Assembly (NCBI GenBank): GCA_022059125.1
Contig: JAEUWY010000006.1
Span: 2,542,001 to 2,606,000, forward strand
DNA: 64,000 nt
Direction of reading: 5' to 3'
Origin: Corynespora cassiicola
Taxonomy: Eukaryota > Ascomycota > Dothideomycetes > Pleosporales > Corynesporascaceae
The position numbers and the translations under genes were made by a program. The notes under the pieces are model-generated. The model made no database searches. It saw nothing but the letters and a program-made list of their open reading frames with translations, and was not told where the DNA came from. Shown one piece after another: positions 33,935-43,489 of this stretch. The stretch's first letter is position 1; each line of letters starts with the position of its first letter.

Positions 33935-34906
33935 TGGCTCGAGACATGATTGATGTAAATGATATTCAAGAGCTCTGCAAAGGTGCTAGAGAAAGTCACG
34001 TCGAGGAAAATGGTTGGAGAGCTCCTACCAGAAATGGAGGACGACGATAGTATCGAGCCGCCACAAGTATGATGAGTAAACGATGATTTTATTGAGCACA
34101 AATTGAGCAAGACGAGAGATTCACTGAATCTTTTTGGGTGAAAATGCATATGACAGGATGTGATTAATCTTCCCCCCCTTTGTTATCGGATAATTGTGGG
34201 AAGCAATATAGAGGTCTGGCATGTTTTGACAAAGGCCCTCAAAACCCATGCACGTGCTGATTTCTTGCATGACCATGAGTGCCAGGTCACATGAACAAGA
34301 AAGCGCAGGAAAATGCCTCGCGCAACGCTGATTATATTTTAGAGACCTTACGCCAGTATGGCCACCACTAATCAGGAGTTGCGCCAGTAATATTCTTAAC
34401 TTTGCAGTCAGTCAGGTTGCGCAGCATTGTCAAAGTTTCATTCGGCGTCACGCATTCGTTGCATGCCAGTTCCACCGCATGGTTCATGCGAAAAGAAACA
34501 TTAGATGTAGGTGCGATTGGCCCAGACTCGGCAAAAGAAATCAGATCGTCAGGCAATCGACGTGTTAGATACAGTACCCCGCTGCCAAGCGTGTCAACAT
34601 GTCATCTCAATAAACGATAGAGCAACTAGCCGAGGGTAATGATTGTGAGCTACGACGCTCAATGGTAGTCTCCTCCCTACCTTGTGCGAAGCTCTTTCAG
34701 AATGGGGGTTAGTCAGTGGGAACACCCGCTTGGGCGGGTGACAATGCGATCCTTGCAACCTTGAGCCGACCTATCCATCAGCGTTGAATAAGCCCCCGCC
34801 TGGCTTTATGTACAGCCCAGCGCGACGATGCTTTGATAGACAATTCCTCTCCATCAAACCACTCTTCGCAGTCTCATTTCCTCACTTCCAGATCCTCCTA
34901 CGGATT
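33935..34906. other. Intergenic, nothing firmly supported
   Basis: One minus-strand frame (34556-34368) encodes a threonine/asparagine- and cysteine-containing peptide that reads like a fragment of a secreted protein. It has no start codon or signal peptide and is not called. Otherwise only short frames are present. Confidence 0.45.
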
Positions 34907-36535
34907 ATGACATCTACAAGCGTTGACGCCCTCATTGTTGGGGCTGGCTATGCAGGCATCTACGCTACTTATCGTCTTAGTCGCGCAGGCTTCAACATCC
35001 AATGCATCGAACGAGGGAGCGATGTTGGAGGGACATGGTACTGGAATCGTTATCCTGGGGCCATGAGCGACACAGAGTCCTATCTGTATCGCTTCTCTTG
35101 GGACAAAGAAGACTTGCAGACGTACCCTTGGACGCATCACTACGTGTACCAACCCGAAATTCTCGAGTATCTTCGGCACGTGACGGACCGGCACGATTTG
35201 CGCAAGTACATGCGGTTTGATACGGAGATGAAAGCTGCCGTTTGGGATGAGGGACTCAAGAAGTGGCGCATCACATGCTCAACCGGCGAGGTATTTCTGG
35301 CGCGTTACTTTGTCAACGCCCTGGGAATTCTCGTGAAGCCCAACTACCCGGACATAGTCGGTATCGACACCTTCCAAGGTGATATTGTCCACACGGCAAC
35401 CTGGGTCGACGAGATCAAGATGGAGGGCAAGAAGGTGGGAATCATCGGCAGCGGGTCCACCGGAGTGCAGGTCATGACGGCCATCGCACCTATCGTTGGT
35501 CATCTCACATCATTCCAGCGCAGACCACAATACTCGGTGCCGAGCGGCCAGGGTCCCGTCTCTGCAGAATATCGCGAGAACATCAACAAGAACTACGACC
35601 AGATCTGGCGCGATGCCTTCGACTCGATGCTGGGGTTCGGCGTGCCCGAGTCGAGGGTCCAGACCATGTCGGTGCCATCAGAGGAGCGCAAGCGGGTATT
35701 TCAAGAAGCCTGGGACAAGGGGAACGGCTTCCGATTCATGTTCAGCACATTCGGTGACATAGTGACCAACGAGGAGGCAAACAAGGAAGCCTGCAAGTTT
35801 ATCCACGAAAAGATCGAAGAGACGGTCAAGGACCCTTCGAAGGCGGAAATCCTGAAGCCCAAGGACCTGTATGCTCGTCGCCCGCTGTGTGACCACGGTT
35901 ATTACGAGATCTTCAATCGCGACAATGTTGATGTTGTCGACCTGCAGGCTACGCCCATCAAAGCCATCGTCCCGGATGGCGTCCAGCTACAAGACGGGAC
36001 CGTGCACGAGCTCGATGTACTGATCCTCGCCACCGGATTTGATTCTGTCGAGGGCAGCTTCAATCGCGTATCAATCAAAGGAAGAAACGGGACGACGCTG
36101 CAGGAGCACTGGAAAGACGGGCCCACTGCATACGGCGGCATCGCTTGCGCGGGATTCCCCAACATGTTCATCATCTCAGGGCCCCAAGGGCCGTTTGCCA
36201 ACTTCCCGCCCGTCATCGAATGCGAGTCCAACTTCATATTCTCGTGCCTCGAGCACATTGAAGCCAACAGGGCCGGCGGTGAGACGCTGATTTTCGAAGC
36301 GAAGGCGGAGGCTGAGCGGGGGTGGGTGGAGCTCTGCGAGAAGTTGGCGTCGCCCTCGCTGTTCAGGAAGACGGCTAGCTGGATCACGGGGGTCAATGTA
36401 ACTGGGAGGAAGTCGACCATCAACTTTTACTTCCCCGGCCTGAAGAGCTACTTGAAATGGGTTGACGAGATCAAGAAAGGTGGTTTCACGGGATTTGAAC
36501 TGAGCCCGTCCTTGCAACCGCAGAGCAAGCTTTGA
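34907..36535 (+). CDS. Flavin-containing Baeyer-Villiger-type monooxygenase
   Basis: A single exon encodes 542 aa from ATG 34907; the frame continues upstream, but the extra leader is not family-like. The FAD-binding GAGYAG lies at residues 12-17, followed by ERGSDVGGTWYWNRYPG. The Baeyer-Villiger fingerprint F-x-G-x3-H-x3-W-x-D is present as FQGDIVHTATWVD, about residues 157-169. The NADPH-binding GSGSTG and a conserved ATGFD complete the set. Such enzymes insert oxygen next to a ketone, giving esters or lactones, using NADPH and O2. The substrate is unknown; cyclohexanone- or steroid-type ketones are typical for the family. No operon logic applies, but porter and P450 genes follow on the same strand. 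Confidence 0.93.
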   Translation: MTSTSVDALIVGAGYAGIYATYRLSRAGFNIQCIERGSDVGGTWYWNRYPGAMSDTESYLYRFSWDKEDLQTYPWTHHYVYQPEILEYLRHVTDRHDLRKYMRFDTEMKAAVWDEGLKKWRITCSTGEVFLARYFVNALGILVKPNYPDIVGIDTFQGDIVHTATWVDEIKMEGKKVGIIGSGSTGVQVMTAIAPIVGHLTSFQRRPQYSVPSGQGPVSAEYRENINKNYDQIWRDAFDSMLGFGVPESRVQTMSVPSEERKRVFQEAWDKGNGFRFMFSTFGDIVTNEEANKEACKFIHEKIEETVKDPSKAEILKPKDLYARRPLCDHGYYEIFNRDNVDVVDLQATPIKAIVPDGVQLQDGTVHELDVLILATGFDSVEGSFNRVSIKGRNGTTLQEHWKDGPTAYGGIACAGFPNMFIISGPQGPFANFPPVIECESNFIFSCLEHIEANRAGGETLIFEAKAEAERGWVELCEKLASPSLFRKTASWITGVNVTGRKSTINFYFPGLKSYLKWVDEIKKGGFTGFELSPSLQPQSKL

Positions 36536-37004
36536 GAGCAGACCTGTACATGTGACTCCCTAGTATGGACTGGAATTGAAATTGGTTTCATAAAGAGTCA
36601 GTGTACCTATTTGCATTTGATCCATACCCACAGAAGAAATCCCTGCAGCGCGCCGGTGACTACCAGAAGGAATGGAGTAGAGCTGTGCAGCCCTTGGAAA
36701 CTGGCCGTCGTCACTTGCATGGCGGGCAGAGCTGGAGAGAATGAACAGCGAGCACTTCCACACTGCATGCTAGAAGAGTAGAAGAGCAGATGGCAATTGC
36801 GAGAGGAGAGGGGCATTTCGGTCTGCATGCGCAAGAGTGGAGAGGCCGGGACTATTTGCGGTGGGTCGCAAGCGAGGCTTGGCGTCATTTGAGGGGCCAC
36901 AAACGGCGGAACGAGAATTACGTGCAAGTCTGACAGAATGGAAGTTTTGCAAACAGCTACATCACATTTTTAATTGAACTCCCCCCCATCAATTCATCCA
37001 ATCA
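36536..37004. other. Intergenic, nothing recognised
   Basis: This stretch holds the monooxygenase 3' region and the upstream flank of the tRNA gene. No repeat or coding signal was seen. Confidence 0.5.
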
Positions 37005-37149
37005 GGTCGATTAGCTCAGTTGGTTAGAGCGTGGTGCTAATAGCCTCTGCTATGACACGCCAAGGTCGTGGGGTAAGCATCACCACCAGCAAGACATCTC
37101 CAGTAACAACCACTAACAAAGACGTCCAGTTCGACCCCCTCATTGACCT
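37005..37149 (+). tRNA. tRNA-Ile(AAU), interrupted by a 14-nt anticodon-loop intron and a 57-nt GT-AG insertion in the T arm
   Basis: Acceptor strand 37005-37011, D arm 37014-37030 (an intact A-box), and anticodon arm with AAU at 37039-37041. A 14-nt intron (37043-37056) sits at the canonical 37/38 position; the stem resumes at 37058-37062, then the variable loop. The 5' T-stem strand (37068-37072) is followed by 57 nt (37073-37129) that begin GTAAGC, contain CACTAAC and end CCAG. The T-loop TTCGACC and the rest of the gene follow (37130-37149). With both insertions removed, all seven acceptor pairs form (one G-U) and four of five T-stem pairs form. Position 64 is mismatched and the discriminator is T instead of the A expected of tRNA-Ile. 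A T7 run follows. It could be functional or a pseudogene. Confidence 0.8.
37073..37129 (+). other. 57-nt spliceosomal-type intron inside the tRNA-Ile gene
   Basis: The donor GTAAGC, the branch-site consensus CACTAAC (37111-37117) with the branch A 13 nt before the terminal AG, and the length of 57 nt all match protein-coding introns elsewhere in this window. It lies exactly between tRNA positions 53 and 54, and its removal restores the TTCGA loop on a GTGGG stem. It shows no obvious similarity to the other introns read here. Confidence 0.65.
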
Positions 37150-37163
37150 ACCGGAAACAATTC

Positions 37164-37170
37164 TTTTTTT
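37164..37170 (+). terminator. Candidate RNA polymerase III terminator (T7)
   Basis: Seven consecutive T lie 15 nt after the last base of the tRNA-Ile gene, as expected for Pol III termination. Confidence 0.5.
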
Positions 37171-39064
37171 GCACTTCTGTTGCCTTTTTTTTTGGGCGGG
37201 ACGCCTCAGTCCAAAGCACTAGGCAGGCTAGTGGAACGGATCCTCGCTCGAAAAATGCCATCTACAAGTACAGAAACACAGCCTAGGCGTATGTTTCGTC
37301 AGTTACCAACATGGCTTGTCTGTGAAGACGGCAATATCACCCAAAGCTATTCTAGGCAACGCTTCGCTGTTACCTACATGCCACCTCAGACTCGGGTTGC
37401 AGTCGTGCAGTGGTGGGCCCTCTGTAGCATTCTCTGGTGCCGTGATCTTCAGAGAGAAAGACGGCTAATCATGGCGATCGTCCCTGTTCGGTATGTCCTA
37501 CCGCTCGAAGCGAACGACAAAAGCTTTTCATGGGAGCTTTAGGGCGTGAGTACCTGGCTCATGTCGGACGCCGACGGGGCGCTGGGCATGCAATCGGAGG
37601 TCCGATGACATCACGGCCGACTCGAAAAATATCACCGAGACGCATGTCCCCCGCCATTCCGGTCGACACCACGGTATCCAGCATTCATCACGATGCTTTC
37701 TCGACAGGTGAACCTTTAGTCGTGTCGCAGGTACCCGAAAGCCGTCATTCCGATGTCAAACCTCACCGCTTCTCAGCTCCACGATGCCTACCAGAAGGGA
37801 GGGTGCAATGCTATTGCCTCTCCACCCACCCTCTCCGCGTCGCGACCCCAATGCCAGGGGCGTGGGGGGCTTGCGGAGCGATCTCGAGTCCAGTGTGGGT
37901 GAAGTCCGTCGAATGATGTCACGGCATGGAATATTTTGCACAGGGACGAAAGCTCGGAACTAGGATCCAGGCAAGCAAAATCTTCACCCAGGACCCGAAA
38001 ATCTTGAATGCTTTAGCGCCGGCGGATGTGTCGACGGACATGGCTAAGACGTTACCCAACAAAGTTAAGCTTCCCCTACCCCCGTGCTGGCATCCTCAAC
38101 ACCTGTCCCAGCTGTTGCGCGTTCCGATTCTGGCCGGTCGATTCTTACTTTTTGCGAAACACCAGCTCCTTCTGGCTTGCGCACAGGCACCGGCCCCCGA
38201 CATGCCTTTCCTAGCAACGAAAACCATGAAGCGGCAGATGATCGAGTGCCGGGGACGAGTTTTTCTCCAACGGCTCCGTTGACTCGCTGCTCTCTGGATC
38301 CGAATACCCATGCCATGACGTTGAGAAATCCAGGCTGTCGCACTCCAGGCCACGCCTAACAACGAGAACATGGCAATCTTCAACTCACATGGTGCATCTT
38401 GTTGCTTGCCCACCGCCAAAAAGTGATGTGAAGCGTCTAGTAATCGGGCTCTACCATGGAACGCGCGATTGGGACATTCTCAGAGCGCAACATCCCACAT
38501 GGCGAACCATTCAGAGTTCGCAGCGGGACGCACTCCTGCAGAGCCGCCAGGCACTAAATGGCTCGGAATCGCGCTAGAAGATGCTTGGAAGCACTCAAGC
38601 GCTACCAAGCTCCACCAAGGTGCGTCGGTCCGTTGCTTGATAGTGTGATCCTCGGGAGAAATATCGGGCAACCGTCCCACGCCTTGCTCCCCAAGAACAC
38701 CCTCCTGGCCGCTGTTTCCACGCTCGAACGGCTGGTCACGACGATCAAGTCCGTCTATCATTCGATTCGACCGTATCAACGGCAGAGACGTTGGTCGAAT
38801 CCATGCATGCTTCTTTCGAAGATTGATGTGATCGACACGTCGCCATGGTGCGATATGGCAGGGTTGCAGGCCGAGATTCACCCAACTTGTCAGACGGTGG
38901 ATGACGGCTCCACCAACTTAAGCCCTTCATGAAAGTTCGGGAGCAAGTTTACGACATGCATTGGGGTCAGAACAGGCAACCCGGCACGTTGTTGGCCTAC
39001 CTCCGCGTCACGAGGGGTGCCATGGGGATCCCCATGGCGTCTCCTGTGGAGCGCTTCTCCGGAG

Positions 39065-39071
39065 TATAAAA
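39065..39071 (+). promoter_or_regulatory. TATA box (TATAAAA) of the MFS porter gene
   Basis: A perfect TATAAAA lies about 150 bp before the start codon at 39219, leaving room for a leader of about 110-120 nt. Few other genes in the window show such a clear box. Confidence 0.55.
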
Positions 39072-39218
39072 GGCGGAGAGACACTGCGCGCAAAAGAGCG
39101 CGTCAACAGCCTTCTCCTCTCAATCTTTTCGGGAGAGCAGTAGCAATCTGCTGACAGGATCTCCAGGACCTCCTGCTCCCGTCTTTAGTAAGCTTGAACC
39201 CCAGAAGCCACGCCAATC

Positions 39219-41008
39219 ATGGACGAAAAGTTTGTGGAGACGACCAAGTCGGAGGCTGCGCCGCAGTTCAATGAATCCCTTCGACAGCCATCGCAGGCTG
39301 AGATCCAGGCTGCCCCGCGCCAGGCTAGCGTGGCCAGCATGGCCCAGCCCAAAGCAAAGAATGAGCACCTCGAGAACGCGACGGGCTGGGAATCCGATAA
39401 CCTGATCCACGACCTTGAGAAGGAGTTGGAGAATAGCGGCTACACCAAGGGAATCTTTGATCTTGAATTCAAAGACCCTAGGCATTTTACATGGCTCTTG
39501 GTTGCCTTTGCGTCCATGGGTGGTCTACTCTCTGGTCTTGATCAGTCGCTCATCTCAGGCGCCAACCTTGCACTTCCCGCTGATCTTGGCCTCAATGACC
39601 GACAAAATTCTTTGGTCAACGCAGGAATGCCGCTTGGCGGTAAGTATATTTACATGTATTTCGCAATGGCACCTGGCTGATATCTGAATGTCTAGCCGTT
39701 GGCGGAGCCATCCTCATCTCTCCCTGCAACGAATACTTTGGCCGCCGTTGGGCAATCATCATTTCGTGCATTCTCTACACCATCGGAGGTGCACTTGAGG
39801 CAGGCAGCATAAACTTTGGCATGATCGTCGCGGCACGTGTCATTCTAGGTGCTGGTGTTGGTCTCGAGGGTGGCACTGTCCCCGTCTATGTCGCCGAGAC
39901 AGTCGAGCGCAGGCTCCGTGGAAACATGGTCTCGCTCTACCAGTTCTGCATTGCCCTCGGGGAAGTTCTCGGATACGCTGTTGCTGCCATGTTCATCAGT
40001 GTCCCTGGCAACTGGAGGTACATTCTTGGCAGTTCCTTGGTCTTTTCCACGATTATGGGTATCGGTATTCTCTTCATGCCCGAAAGCCCGCGTTTCCTCA
40101 TGCACAAGGGCAAGACACTGGAGGCTTACAAGGTCTGGCGCCGCATCCGTGGAACCGCGACTCCCGAGGCCCGAGAGGAGTTCTTCGTGATGAAGGTCAG
40201 CACCGAGGAGGAAGAGGCAGAAGTGGCAGCAGGTCGCACCGGCAACTACCCGTGGATGGACTTCTTCACTAAGCCTCGTGCTCGTCGCGCCATCATCTAT
40301 GCCAACGTCATGATCTTCCTCGGCCAGTTTACCGGAATAAACGCCATCATGTACTACATGTCCGTTCTCATGTCTCAGGTCGGGTTCGATACCTACGATG
40401 CCACCTACATGTCTCTTGTTGGAGGCGGTTCCCTTTTGATCGGCACGATCCCAGCCATCTTCCTCATGGAGACTTGCGGCCGTCGCTTCTGGGCTATCGC
40501 CATGTTGCCTGGGTTCTTCATTGGTCTTGTCCTTGTCGGTGTCAGCTACCACATTGATGCGCTCAGCGGCAAGCTCGGCGTGTACCTCTCTGGCCTGATC
40601 ATCTACGAGATCTTCTTTGGATCGTACGCCTGCCTGACCTGGGTTATTCCTTCGGAAGTGTACCCCACCTACCTCCGATCCTACGGCATGACCACGTCGG
40701 CCGGCTGGCTCTTCTTGTCGTCTTTCATCGTCACTTACAACTTCACTGGCATGCAAAACGCCTTCACCAAGACCGGTCTTGCTCTGGGATTCTACGGTGG
40801 TATTGCCGTTCTTGGATGGTTCTACCAGATCTTCTTCATGCCTGAGACCAAGGACAAGACTCTCGAGGAGATCGATCAGCTTTTCCAGATGCCGACTGCC
40901 CAGTTGGTGAAGATGAACACCAAGAACGCGTGGGAAGTTACCAATGACCTGCTCCACTTTCGGTTCAAGAAGGTCTTTATCGATAACAACCGCCGCTCAG
41001 AGGAGTAG
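39219..41008 (+). CDS. MFS sugar/polyol transporter
   Basis: Exons are 39219-39639 and 39696-41008 (56-nt intron), giving 577 aa. A long hydrophilic N-terminus (about 85 residues) precedes helix 1. Sugar-porter motifs are present in order: GGLLSGLDQSLISGANL (helix 1), EYFGRRWAI (loop 2-3), RVILGAGVGLEGGTVPVYVAE, ESPRFLMHKGK (PESPR), GQFTGINAIMYYM (helix 7), PSEVYPTYLRSYGM, and PETKDKTLEEIDQLF near the C-terminus. It should import a hexose, inositol or related polyol with protons at the plasma membrane. The long N-terminus resembles inositol and quinate-type porters, but the substrate is not certain. A strong TATA box precedes it, and a P450 gene follows 373 bp downstream on the same strand. 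Confidence 0.94.
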
Positions 41009-41381
41009 GCATATGGAAGGGAAGTTCGATGCACCACGTCACGTTCTGATGATGCGCGCCAGATATTGAGCCATCGAACAGTTCGATCTGATTTTTTTCA
41101 ATTCGCCTACGCAAGTTATTCTGGCATATAGAGTCTTTGAAATTACATGATAGATATCCGTTCATCTAATTCCCCAGTCAGTACTTTTGATGAGCCGTGT
41201 GAGATGGCTGTTGTGCGGCCGTGTGCGACATTTCCCGGGGAACGTGGAGTCAGCACTATCTTGGGGTCCCACCGTTATCATCGGCTATCGCTAGTGAGAA
41301 ACCCCACCATTGACTCAACGAACAAGAGCACACTTGAACGGCGTGACGTGCACTTGTTCGTTCGCTGTTGTACTTGTCAAA
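41009..41381. other. Short intergenic, nothing recognised
   Basis: These 373 bp between the porter stop codon and the P450 start codon contain no coding signal. They presumably hold the terminator of the first gene and the promoter of the second. Confidence 0.5.
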
Positions 41382-42899
41382 ATGTCAGTTCTCAATGGAG
41401 TGACTGCTCTGGGCGAACATCCTCTGCTCTCCTTCGCGGCTGCGTTGCTGGCCTTCTTCATCGGCCGGTCAATCTACCGGCTCTACCTCCACCCCATCGC
41501 CCATATCCCCGGCCCCGTCACCCCAAAGCTTACATCGCTGTGGCTCCACTACCACGCCTACATTGGCGACGAGGCATCGGCAATTCACCGTCTACACCAA
41601 GAGTACGGACCGCTCGTTCGCGTGGCACCCAATGAAGTCGACATCAGCGATGCCGACGCCATCGCCCCCATCTATGTGTCCCGCGGTGGATTCCCAAAGG
41701 CGCCGTGCTACGCGAACTTCGACATCGATGGGTACAAGACGATTTTCTCGACGACGGACCATGACTTCAGGGCGCCGAGGGCAAAGGCTGTCATGCCTCT
41801 CTTTGCGACAAAGGCGTTGCGGGAGGGCGCAGATGCGATTGGCGGATGCGTGGACCGATTCGTCGAGAGGTTGGCGTGGGAGGCGAGATCAGGCAATCCC
41901 GTCAACGTCCTGAACCTCACGAGGAGTCTCGCTGTCGATGTAGTTTCTACGCATCTGTTCGATGAAAACTACAATGGAACGTCGGAAAAGGGCCGGACGC
42001 TTTCTGCGTCGGCCTTTGTCGATGCCTTTGTTGCGGTTGGGCGCTTCTTTTACCTGCCTAATTTCATATTCCTGTGGACCGAATGGGCATTGTCAAAGTG
42101 CGACTCAGATCCGAAAACAGAAGAGAGCATGAACCTAGTTGACCAATTTGTCGACGGGCTCGTCGCAAAGACGACACGAGAGTCGCCGACATATCCAGGC
42201 CGACTGTTGGCCGCGGGTCTGGACGAGAGTGAAGTTCGTGCCCAATGCAAGGACCTGATCTTCGCGGGGACGGACTCTACCGGAATGAATCTTGCGACTA
42301 TCCTCCGTTGTCTTACGCTATTCCCAGATAAGTAGGTCCACGTCCGAATTCACCAGTGACTGCCAGACGTCTCCGCGCTAACACTGCTCAGATACGAGAG
42401 GCTTCGAGCCGAAATGGCCGCGAACACAGCGCGAGGATCGCAAGCTGTAGATATCCAAGGCCTTCCCTACCTGTCTTCAGTCGTCAAAGAAGGCCTCCGA
42501 ATCAGCATGGCGAACCCAACGAGACTGCCGCATGTAGTTCCTCGCGGTGGGTGGACCTTCAAATCGACCTATTTCCCACCATCCACCATTGTCGGTTGCT
42601 CAGGATATGAACTCCACTTTAACCCAGCCATCTTTTCCGACCCTTTCGAATTCAGACCAGAAAGATGGATCGATGCTGGGGATGAGATGGGCAAGCATTG
42701 GTTTGCATTCGGAGCGGGAAGCCGAGCGTGCATCGCGAGGAACCTGGCGACAATGGAACTGTATTACGCGACTGCAAAAGTTGTCGAGAGAGACGCGCTG
42801 CGGGAGGCCAAAGTCGTCAACGACGGCGATGTACAGATTTTCGAGTGGTTCAACTCCAAGGTCAAGGGCGAGAAGATTGAGATTGTTTGGGCAGCATGA
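41382..42899 (+). CDS. Cytochrome P450 monooxygenase
   Basis: Exons are 41382-42331 and 42392-42899 (60-nt intron with a CTAAC branch site), giving 485 aa. The N-terminal membrane anchor (about residues 14-30) leads to the proline-rich HPIAHIPGP hinge. The I-helix oxygen-binding AGTDST, the K-helix EGLR and the PERW motif come in order. The heme-binding loop is FAFGAGSRACIARN, with the ligand cysteine; alanine replaces the glycine usual two places after that cysteine. It should be endoplasmic-reticulum-bound and use NADPH via P450 reductase. The substrate is unknown. The gene sits between two same-strand MFS sugar-type porters. Confidence 0.93.
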
Positions 42900-43489
42900 G
42901 AGGTCGAGAACGAAGCCTTGCATGTGAGAATCAGCGTGGTCGTTGGTAGTGCGCGAATAAAATGCGTGTGGTTCGTGTGCACGGCGGTAGTGGTGCAATG
43001 GTAGTCGAACGAGGGCCCCGTATGGAGTGAATTTATGTTACATCCAACTTCAATCCCGTGGGGAATCGGCAGTTGAGGAGAGCTTTGTTAGGAGGGAAAA
43101 CTGACTAGTCGGTGCGCCGACGCATCGGCCATTACGACCCACTGACTACATCTTCTCCACAATGATGTCACCAGAAGTCTCCTTCGGCCCAGCTTGCGTT
43201 TTGAATGGTGGATTAACATGCTTGTGTCGGACGTCCGACGGAGAGAAGATATGCCGTTGTGTCATGTTTGTCGATGCAAATAAGCTTTGGAGAAGCCTTC
43301 TTGGAGTTGGCATACGTTAAACCACACGATTGGGATGGGTTCGGGGGGAGAAGCATTCGGGGTATCCGGATGAGATGGTTTTAAAAGGAAAAGACTCCCC
43401 TCGCAGTATATGAAGCATAATAGATGCCCTTTCGGCAAAGCAACATCCTGACCATCAATATTGTTTCCGGAAGTGTTTGCAATCGAAAC
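42900..43489. other. Intergenic, nothing recognised
   Basis: This lies between the P450 stop codon and the hexose porter start. A D-arm-like stretch near 42985-43010 was checked and does not fold into a tRNA. No repeat was seen. Confidence 0.5.

Larger units (their letters stand above)
37150..39218. other. Intergenic stretch upstream of the sugar/polyol porter
   Basis: About 2 kb without a recognisable gene, repeat or further tRNA. The last 160 bp contain a clear TATA box (39065-39071) for the downstream porter. Confidence 0.5.

Noticed and set aside
34368..34556. Minus-strand frame with cysteines and N-x-T sites, like a piece of a secreted protein
   Set aside because: No start codon in a usable context, no signal peptide and no splice-compatible upstream exon; too short to call.
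39845..40957. Long minus-strand frame (370 codons)
   Set aside because: It lies entirely antisense to the MFS porter. It is charged and histidine/glutamate-rich in a way typical of antisense frames of membrane-protein genes.
42980..43020. tRNA-like D-arm (GGTGCAATGGTAG)
   Set aside because: No anticodon arm, T-arm or acceptor partner follows at the required spacing.
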